From Bacillota bacterium (GTDB lineage Bacteria > Bacillota > Clostridia > Lachnospirales > Lachnospiraceae), in the NCBI GenBank assembly GCA_023392995.1, contig JAEWMZ010000007.1:1-5360 (forward strand): 5,360 nt of DNA, written 5' to 3'. Below are positions 1 through 5,360 of the stretch, one piece after another (position 1 is the stretch's first letter; each line of letters begins with the position of its first letter). A program made the position numbers and the translations under genes. Under the pieces are notes generated by a model, which was not told where the DNA came from, searched no databases, and was given only the letters and a program-made list of their open reading frames with translations.

Positions 1-4
1 CTCC

Positions 5-3000
5 CTACCTTTCATATAGTTCAACCCTCGATAAAATGCCCACAGATCTTAAGCCATAGCTTTCACTCCATTCGCTGCCTGTGGTACGATAGGAATCCGG
101 TCCATACCACATGTATTCCTCATTGCAATTATGGAGTGTTCCAAAACCATTAAAACGATTGCCATAGAGTATGATATCCAGCTTATGCCGACCCTTCTTT
201 ATCTTACCCAGCCTTAACCTATGGGGTGCAAAGGCAATCAGTCCCATATCCTCTCCATCGAGACAAACGCCCAACACCGGGGCAGAGAAATGTGGAACAG
301 CGATCATCAGCTCCTTCTCTAAAGATGCTGCGTCGATCTCAAAATGATAGGTGAGGTTACCTGTATAGAAGGGAAGTCCCTGCCTGGTGATATCGCCAAA
401 TTCCAGCTTTGTGGGAGCTTTTGTAAGGATAGCCTTAGACCCTCTGACCACCACCCCAAACTCACCCAGAAGATATAAGTTTTCTAAATTTGTTTTTCTC
501 CAGAACGGGATTTTTAATGTCAGGTGATTGATCCCCTTTTTTATTCCAGGCAATAATAGGGTTGTAATGAAGCGATCCACATAATAGCCCCTTTTCTTTA
601 CTGATAGCCTTTCCCCGTTGAAAGTGATTTCCGCATTTTCCGGTCGTTCCATTGCAAGAAGCGCATCCTCTATCGCTAGCTCTGATTCAAACTCATAAAA
701 TAACGTTACAAAATCCTTGCTATTTTCCTCATCCGGAATTCTCCAGGGCTGCTTATAGGCATCCTGTCTGGGGGGAAGCTTTAGCAGGCTTCGAATTTCA
801 TTATCAATTTTTAGAATCTCATTTTTTGGCTGTATTTCACCATCATTGAACTGATACCTTGCATAATCGAGAAGCATTGCATTCGGCTCAGAACGGGAAA
901 AGCCCTCCGGGTGATCGAAGGTTTTTATGTGATGAAAGCCCTCCTCTTTCGTGAATGTTTCTTTTATGAATGTCTCTTTTTCGAATGTTTCCTTCTTGAA
1001 TGCCTCTTTTGTGATTGCCTTCATAGATCCTGCATTCAATCCATTCTCCCCAATATCAGAATCCTCCGGGTTGTACTCCACAAGCTTTAGGAGCAGGCTA
1101 TCTTCCGAATAAAGTCTCACCGGAAATAAGGTATCCTCTTTTTCGTACTTCACCAGCAGCTCTGCCCTGCTCCCCTGTAATGTATCATAGAGAAAGACCC
1201 GGTAAGTTCCCTTTAAACGCAGCTCATACTCCTCCGGCAGGTCAATGCGGTTCTTCTTCTGGTTAACATGGCAGATAAACAACCATCTACAGGTATTATC
1301 CTGCCTCAGCTGATAAAACAGATTGTCTGACAGCTTTCCATTTTTCTGGCGCATCTCAATCAGCCGTTCTTCCTTCAAGGATGCTAATAGCTCTTCACGG
1401 TTAAAGGATATTCGAATGCAGAGGCCGGCCAGCTTCTGGGCACGATCTGACACTCTTCCATCTACAAGTTTCGGAACTCTTCCTGCAAAGATGACCTTGC
1501 CTCCCTGCAAAACGAAAGCCTCAAGCAGCTCCAACGTGGTGCTACGAAGGATTCTGCAATCTGGAACAAGAATGGTATCATATGCCATCTCGCCCACCCG
1601 GAGGGGTGCCCCAGATACCGTGCACTGCTCCGGTAAAAGTGCTTCGGAGATCAGGTCAAAATCAATCATCCCATAAAGCAGCCACTGCATCAGATTCTCG
1701 TAATTTGCATCCAGCTGATCCCGGATTGTTTGTGTCTGATCATTGGGGCCATAAGAAATCCAGAAGGATTCAATGGGGTGGATCACACCTACCTTTACAA
1801 CCGCCTTACCACGGGTCAGAGCTGTGTTTACTCTGGCAAAATGATCCTCTATGTAAGAATAGGTCTCATACCAGGGAGACTGATAGCTGATGGAAGCAGG
1901 CCAATCCCGCTTTGCTTCTCCCTCCATTGACATAAATGCAAGATGGGGTGTACGGATGGTAATTCCAAGAGCTGCCTGCCAGTCACCCTGAAGCTTATGC
2001 CCCTTATAGGTGTAATCCCATTGGGTAACACCATAAAGCTCACTGATCACACCTTCTCTTCCATACTGCCTTGCCACGCTGACTGCCTGTTTTGCCGTTG
2101 AAAATTCCTTCTGATCGCACAGGATGTCAATCCCAGGCAGCTGAAAGCTGCGGTAACAGCGCATTGCTTCCCCCAGAGCAAGTGTCTGGGAAAACAGCGT
2201 TCGTTCTGAGAGAAAATGTCCGGTCAGGGCGATCCTATGCTTCTCACACCATTCTCCAATGGTATCGGAATACGCGGCTACAAAACGTTCTGTCAGATGA
2301 TCATGATAATGGTAACGATGAATGGATACCTCCCCTTCGGGAAGCTCCCATAGAATCTCCGGAAGTACATCCAGCAGCTCTATCTGATACTGCGCTTTGA
2401 AGGTATCCGAGAAATCATCCGTAAAGGCCAAAGTTATCTCTGCTTCCGCTTGTGCAAAGGGCAGCGTCATCTTGCCTTTTACATGGGGCTCATCGGTAAA
2501 AATAGCCGGAATTGACTTGCCAAATTCATCACCTACGGTCTTATAATAACGCTCGTGGGTAATCTCAATAAAGCGCTCCACCGCCCTCTTATTCAGAGCA
2601 TCCAGATAAGTCTGATCGTTAAACCAGGGACTTTCCTTCTCAAGTACCAGATAGGCATACCAGACTCTGACACAATCCGTTTCTTCCAGTGCTGCTTGCT
2701 GCGCCTCCTCAGAGGAAAGTCGTCTGTAATCAAGAAGCCAGCCCTCCTTAAGAATCACCTGATATGCCGTTATATAATATCCTTCCGGCTTTTTGTTGCT
2801 ATGAATCTGCCGAAGAAATTCTTCCCTATCCCCGCACATCTCCTCCTTTTTCCTGCGGCTCAAAACAAGATGTCTGGAGCGCAGCTCCAAGTCCTCTGTT
2901 ACAATACCCCCTGCTGCCCCGGAGGGATACCGATCCTCATCATAGAGCCAGGTTAGCATTCCCATTTCCTTTGCTTTGGAACAGGTATATTTGACATATC

Positions 3001-3256
3001 CTAAGTACTCCTCTTCCAGATATGGCGTTGCCAAGCCTGTACGTGGATGAACATGTGCACCTCCAAAGCCCATCTTTTTAAATACCTTCAGCTGTTCATC
3101 AATCAGCTCCTTAGTAATTTTACAATTCCAGGACCAGAATGGAGTACCACGGTACTCACTGGTCGGCTGACAAAACAGTTTGTCACTTAACTCCTGTTCA
3201 TTATTCTTTTTATATAACATATTGCTGCCATACCTTTCATGAAAGCCTGCAATCAT
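5..3256 (-). CDS. GH106-type glycoside hydrolase, probable alpha-L-rhamnosidase
   Basis: This 1083-residue protein resembles GH106 enzymes, which remove alpha-L-rhamnose from pectic oligosaccharides and plant glycosides. No signal peptide or membrane helix is seen, so it is probably cytoplasmic. The N-terminal barrel opens with GTPFWSWN (37-44), HVHPRTGL (68-75) and WLYDEDRYPSG (103-113). Later come FTDEPH (253-258), GHFLSE (346-351), PGID (374-377) and ISELYGVTQWD (404-414). Glu256 and Glu406 are my catalytic candidates, chosen from motif context and not from an alignment. An alpha/beta, glutamine-amidotransferase-like domain follows (about 486-600; VGVIHPIESFW, then YDTILVPDCRIL). A charged linker (about 730-845) carries KETF-type pentapeptide repeats. 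The C-terminal beta-sandwich region (about 850-1083; GLPFYTGNLTYHFE, YGNRFNGFGTLHN) looks carbohydrate-binding. The start is uncertain: ATG 3256 has AGGAG 10 nt upstream, whereas ATG 3220 (Met13) gives an N-terminus closer to relatives but has only AAAGG 12 nt upstream. The stop is TAG at 7-5. Fold and hydrolase role are fairly sure; rhamnose specificity is less so. Confidence 0.82.
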   Translation of the reverse strand: MIAGFHERYGSNMLYKKNNEQELSDKLFCQPTSEYRGTPFWSWNCKITKELIDEQLKVFKKMGFGGAHVHPRTGLATPYLEEEYLGYVKYTCSKAKEMGMLTWLYDEDRYPSGAAGGIVTEDLELRSRHLVLSRRKKEEMCGDREEFLRQIHSNKKPEGYYITAYQVILKEGWLLDYRRLSSEEAQQAALEETDCVRVWYAYLVLEKESPWFNDQTYLDALNKRAVERFIEITHERYYKTVGDEFGKSIPAIFTDEPHVKGKMTLPFAQAEAEITLAFTDDFSDTFKAQYQIELLDVLPEILWELPEGEVSIHRYHYHDHLTERFVAAYSDTIGEWCEKHRIALTGHFLSERTLFSQTLALGEAMRCYRSFQLPGIDILCDQKEFSTAKQAVSVARQYGREGVISELYGVTQWDYTYKGHKLQGDWQAALGITIRTPHLAFMSMEGEAKRDWPASISYQSPWYETYSYIEDHFARVNTALTRGKAVVKVGVIHPIESFWISYGPNDQTQTIRDQLDANYENLMQWLLYGMIDFDLISEALLPEQCTVSGAPLRVGEMAYDTILVPDCRILRSTTLELLEAFVLQGGKVIFAGRVPKLVDGRVSDRAQKLAGLCIRISFNREELLASLKEERLIEMRQKNGKLSDNLFYQLRQDNTCRWLFICHVNQKKNRIDLPEEYELRLKGTYRVFLYDTLQGSRAELLVKYEKEDTLFPVRLYSEDSLLLKLVEYNPEDSDIGENGLNAGSMKAITKEAFKKETFEKETFIKETFTKEEGFHHIKTFDHPEGFSRSEPNAMLLDYARYQFNDGEIQPKNEILKIDNEIRSLLKLPPRQDAYKQPWRIPDEENSKDFVTLFYEFESELAIEDALLAMERPENAEITFNGERLSVKKRGYYVDRFITTLLLPGIKKGINHLTLKIPFWRKTNLENLYLLGEFGVVVRGSKAILTKAPTKLEFGDITRQGLPFYTGNLTYHFEIDAASLEKELMIAVPHFSAPVLGVCLDGEDMGLIAFAPHRLRLGKIKKGRHKLDIILYGNRFNGFGTLHNCNEEYMWYGPDSYRTTGSEWSESYGLRSVGILSRVELYER
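946..1020 (-). repeat. Five tandem 15-bp units, in frame inside the GH106-type gene
   Basis: Five imperfect 15-bp units lie head to tail: 946-960, 961-975, 976-990, 991-1005 and 1006-1020. On the plus strand most share the core GAATG followed by a T/C-rich end. Because 15 is a multiple of three, the frame is kept, and the protein shows the pentapeptide series KEAFK, KETFE, KETFI, KETFT, KEEGF at residues 750-774. This charged stretch lies between the alpha/beta domain and the C-terminal beta-sandwich region, so it probably acts as a flexible or helical spacer. The units have diverged from each other, so the expansion is not very recent. Confidence 0.85.
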
Positions 3257-3268
3257 TCGCAGCAGGCT
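3244..3268 (-). other. Inverted repeat (potential hairpin) around the GH106-type start codon
   Basis: A perfect 7-bp inverted repeat (AGCCTGC at 3268-3262, GCAGGCT at 3250-3244 on the minus strand) encloses an 11-nt loop that contains the ATG at 3256-3254. The right arm overlaps the last two bases of the AGGAG site. No U-run follows, so it is not an intrinsic terminator for the upstream gene. The pairing is seen directly; any effect on translation is inferred. A 7-bp match over this distance can also occur by chance. Confidence 0.45.
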
Positions 3269-3271
3269 CCT
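3267..3271 (-). promoter_or_regulatory. Probable ribosome-binding site of the GH106-type gene
   Basis: The minus strand reads AGGAG here, with 10 nt before the ATG at 3256-3254. That spacing is slightly long for a Clostridia-type site but workable. The site favours the first ATG over Met13 (3220), whose nearest purine run, AAAGG, is 12 nt away. The last two bases of AGGAG fall within the stem of the hairpin at 3244-3268, so access may depend on RNA folding. No promoter or terminator was recognised in the 59-bp gap between the two genes. Confidence 0.5.
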
Positions 3272-3290
3272 ATATTCGTTGGGGATTCCT

Positions 3291-3296
3291 CTCCTT
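3291..3296 (-). promoter_or_regulatory. Second, stronger SD-like sequence without a nearby start codon
   Basis: The minus strand reads AAGGAG here, a better match to the anti-SD than the site at 3267-3271. It lies 34 nt before the ATG at 3256, and no ATG, GTG or TTG occurs at normal spacing after it. Both SD-like sites follow the same hexamer AACGAA. It could be a ribosome standby site, the relic of an older start, or chance. Confidence 0.25.
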
Positions 3297-3305
3297 CGTT
3301 CCGGG

Positions 3306-3345
3306 AAAATGCTTGTTATTGCCTGTTAATACTTGCTATTACTTG
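3306..3345 (-). repeat. Four imperfect 10-bp units spanning the GH42 stop codon
   Basis: Read on the minus strand, four decamers follow one another: CAAGTAATAG (3345-3336), CAAGTATTAA (3335-3326), CAGGCAATAA (3325-3316) and CAAGCATTTT (3315-3306). The stop TAA at 3318-3316 is formed within the third unit. The repeat encodes the tail after the last conserved beta-strand of GH42 (ending roughly QQQVIASINRQ), which looks like a non-essential extension. A 10-bp period does not keep the frame, so gain or loss of a unit would change the C-terminus. Confidence 0.5.
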
Positions 3346-5360
3346 TTGCTGCATTCTATGAATCACAGCTACATCAAAGGGAGCAAGCGTCAGCATATCT
3401 GCTTCGGCTTTTCCGGTAATCAGGTTATTACCCGGCCCCGCTAAGGTAAGCCTTTGTGCTTTATCAGTGAAATTCAGATAGAATTCAAAGGCATCCCCGC
3501 CTCCAATACGACTGTGGTATTCCACGCCCTCAGGGAGAGAAACCACTTCAATTCCTGCCTGTTCCCATATTTTTTTAAACAAGGCTTCCATCCCTTCGTC
3601 TTCTATTCTGGCTCCCACATAATATGCATATCCTCTTCCGTATTCATTCACCGTAACGGCAGGGGTATCCTTATAAAAATCCTGGGTATACATACCGAGA
3701 AGCCTCGCCGTCCGGGGTTTTATTATTTCGCAATAGTCAAAGGCCTGGTAGTCACCCTGGAGGAATTCCGTCCGGAAGAATATCTCATTCGTATCCTTCG
3801 GATACAGAGTATCAATTTCCTCCGTGTATAAGCCAAACAGCTCTGTCAGTCCATCCCCCGGAAAGCCCCCCAACCAGCACAAGGTATTTTCATTCACATA
3901 ACCGGTCAGATAGGTTGCCACGAGACTCCCCCCGTTTGCAGTAAATTCCTTTAACCTATCCGCCGTGCCCGGCTTCAGCAGATACAGCATCGGTGCAACC
4001 AGCACCTTATAAACCGTAAAATCCGCCTCGGAGGATATCACGTCCATCTCAATACCGTGCCGGATGAAAAGTTCATATACGGTCCGGCAGGTTTCCTCAT
4101 ATTTCTTATCCTTACTCAGACCCGCCAGGTCTTCAATTGCCCACCAGTTATTCCAGTCAAAGATCAGCGCTGCCCGAGCCTTAACCACACTACCCGCGAC
4201 GGGCTGCAGCCTTTTTAGAAGTTCCCCGACCTCTTCCACCTCTTGAAAGACTCTGGTGTCACTTCTTCCCAAGTGATCCATTACGGCTCCGTGGTACTGT
4301 TCATAGGAGCCCCTGCTTTTTCTCCATTGAAAATAACCTACCATGTCAGCACCGCAAGCCACTGCCTGAAGGCAGGACAGCTTATGGATTCCCGGTCGTT
4401 TCAGCTTATTGTAGGGATGCCAGTTGACGAGGCTTGGTACGCTCTCCATCAGAAGGAAGGGCTGATCCTTTTTAAAAGATCGCATGATACTGTGATCAAA
4501 GGAGGTTCGATTGGCCGTCTTTCCTAACGCTTCATAATCATTATTCCAATCCGGATAACTGTCCCAGCAAATAAGATCCAGCTCTTTAGCCATAACGGAA
4601 TAGTCAAGGGTTTTGTAAAGACGCATAAAGTTTGTTGTAACCGGAATATCCGGTGTTAATTTTCGAAGCAGCTCCACCTCAAACTTCATATAGTCCGTCA
4701 TATTCCAGGTATTAAACCGTTTCCAGTCAAGATTGAGTCCGTGAATGGAACCTTCCCCGTTTGAATAGGGGGGATCAATTTGGTTAAAGCGGTTAAAGCG
4801 GTGGCTCCAGAAGGTAGTCCACCACTCACGGTTCAATACTTCTATGTTATTTTGATATTTCTCTCTTAAAAACTCCTGAAAGCGTGCTCTGCAAAGCTCG
4901 CAATAGCATTCTCCTCCCAGCTCATTGGAAACATGCCACAGAAGAAGCCCCGGATGTCTGCCGAATCTGCTTGCCAGCTTTTGAACAAGAATCCCTACCT
5001 TATCCCTGTATTTTGGCGAAGTCATGCAATGATTGTGGCGCACGCCATGATGATTGCGCACTCCGGCACGGCTCACTCTCATCGCTTGTGGGTATTTCTC
5101 ATCCAGCCAGGCCGGTCTTGCACCGGTGGGTGTTGCCAATATGGTGAAAATACCATTGTCATAAAGATTATTCATGATACTTTCCAGCCACTCAAAATGG
5201 AATTCCCCTTCCGAGGGTTCATAGATCGACCAGGAGAACACACCAAGGGTAACCACATTAACTCCAGCCTGTTTCATAAGCTGGATATCCTCCTCCAGAA
5301 TATCCGGTCGATCCAGCCACTGCTCCGGGTTATAATCTCCTCCATGCAGGAGATCCGTCA
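3316..5360 (-). CDS. Beta-galactosidase, GH42 family (5' end outside the window)
   Basis: This retaining beta-galactosidase should release terminal beta-D-galactose from short galactosides, probably in the cytoplasm. The frame is open to the right edge and gives 680 residues (residue 1 = codon 5358-5356). The first ATG, at 5277, is not the start: the GH42 N-terminal motif HGGDYNPEQW lies upstream at residues 5-14, so only a few codons are missing. The TIM barrel spans about residues 5-395. The acid/base is Glu146 in WHVSNELGGE (codon 4923-4921) and the nucleophile is Glu305 in LLMESVPS (codon 4446-4444). Cys111, Cys151, Cys153 and Cys156 match the GH42 structural zinc site. A glutamine-amidotransferase-like trimerisation domain follows (about 395-605), then a small beta-sandwich domain (about 615-672). 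Total length fits the usual ~680-690. No frameshift or lost catalytic residue is seen. It lies 59 bp upstream of the GH106-type gene on the same strand, so the two are probably co-transcribed. The family call is firm; the natural substrate is unknown. Confidence 0.95.
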   Translation of the reverse strand, partial: TDLLHGGDYNPEQWLDRPDILEEDIQLMKQAGVNVVTLGVFSWSIYEPSEGEFHFEWLESIMNNLYDNGIFTILATPTGARPAWLDEKYPQAMRVSRAGVRNHHGVRHNHCMTSPKYRDKVGILVQKLASRFGRHPGLLLWHVSNELGGECYCELCRARFQEFLREKYQNNIEVLNREWWTTFWSHRFNRFNQIDPPYSNGEGSIHGLNLDWKRFNTWNMTDYMKFEVELLRKLTPDIPVTTNFMRLYKTLDYSVMAKELDLICWDSYPDWNNDYEALGKTANRTSFDHSIMRSFKKDQPFLLMESVPSLVNWHPYNKLKRPGIHKLSCLQAVACGADMVGYFQWRKSRGSYEQYHGAVMDHLGRSDTRVFQEVEEVGELLKRLQPVAGSVVKARAALIFDWNNWWAIEDLAGLSKDKKYEETCRTVYELFIRHGIEMDVISSEADFTVYKVLVAPMLYLLKPGTADRLKEFTANGGSLVATYLTGYVNENTLCWLGGFPGDGLTELFGLYTEEIDTLYPKDTNEIFFRTEFLQGDYQAFDYCEIIKPRTARLLGMYTQDFYKDTPAVTVNEYGRGYAYYVGARIEDEGMEALFKKIWEQAGIEVVSLPEGVEYHSRIGGGDAFEFYLNFTDKAQRLTLAGPGNNLITGKAEADMLTLAPFDVAVIHRMQQQVIASINRQ
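4782..4799 (-). repeat. Perfect 9-bp direct duplication within the GH42 gene
   Basis: GGTTAAAGC on the plus strand occurs twice back to back (4782-4790 and 4791-4799). It gives a repeated RFN triplet in the protein (FWSHRFNRFNQIDPP), inside the TIM barrel after the zinc cysteines. The frame is preserved. It is a small local duplication or coincidence within a segment that otherwise reads as normal GH42 sequence. Confidence 0.6.

Noticed and set aside
946..1020. CRISPR-like array
   Set aside because: The units are 15 bp, directly adjacent with no spacers, and lie in frame within a coding region.
1849..2043. A 64-residue minus-strand open frame in another frame
   Set aside because: It lies wholly inside the GH106-type gene, over the conserved stretch after ISELYGVTQWD that is clearly coded in the main frame. 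There is no sign of a frameshift.
2555..2956. A 133-residue plus-strand open frame, and several shorter ones at 652-849, 1323-1890, 2092-2400, 3139-3444, 3454-3831, 4064-4527 and 4884-5147
   Set aside because: All lie opposite the two well-supported genes, show no recognisable motif or domain pattern, and read as antisense shadows of conserved coding sequence.
3244..3268. Intrinsic terminator between the two genes
   Set aside because: The stem is only 7 bp, the loop is long and no run of T follows on the minus strand. The structure also extends into the start of the next gene.
3316..5277. Taking the ATG at 5277 as the GH42 start
   Set aside because: The frame stays open to the window edge and the upstream codons encode the conserved HGGDYNPEQW motif of the GH42 N-terminus, so the true start is outside the window.

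Overview
The window carries two genes, both on the minus strand and in the same order of transcription. A near-complete GH42 beta-galactosidase gene enters from the right edge (5360 down to 3316). After a 59-bp gap comes a complete large glycoside hydrolase of the GH106 (alpha-L-rhamnosidase) type (3256 down to 5), which ends four bases before the left edge. I see no convincing plus-strand gene, RNA gene, mobile element, CRISPR array or terminator.

The base composition (mid-40s % G+C by eye), the AGGAG-type ribosome-binding sequences and the style of both proteins suggest a Gram-positive anaerobe of the Clostridia, perhaps a Lachnospiraceae-like gut or plant-biomass degrader. This is an inference and no species can be named. 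The GH106-type protein has no signal peptide or membrane segment. The GH42 protein shows none either, although its first few residues lie outside the window. Both enzymes are therefore probably cytoplasmic and act on short oligosaccharides or glycosides after import.

Layout from right to left: (1) 5360-3316, GH42 with the catalytic Glu pair and the four-Cys zinc site visible, lacking only its first codons; (2) 3315-3257, a short gap with two SD-like sequences and no terminator, fitting co-transcription; (3) 3256-5, the GH106-type enzyme, whose first ATG sits in the loop of a potential mRNA hairpin and whose inter-domain linker holds a 15-bp in-frame tandem repeat. Working together, the two enzymes could remove terminal beta-galactose and alpha-rhamnose from the same class of substrate, for example pectic rhamnogalacturonan I fragments or plant glycosides. 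The substrate is inferred, not shown.

This looks like an ordinary carbohydrate-utilisation locus, not a new kind of system. The points worth a second look are the start-codon hairpin, the two small tandem repeats in or at the end of coding sequence, and the enzyme pairing.
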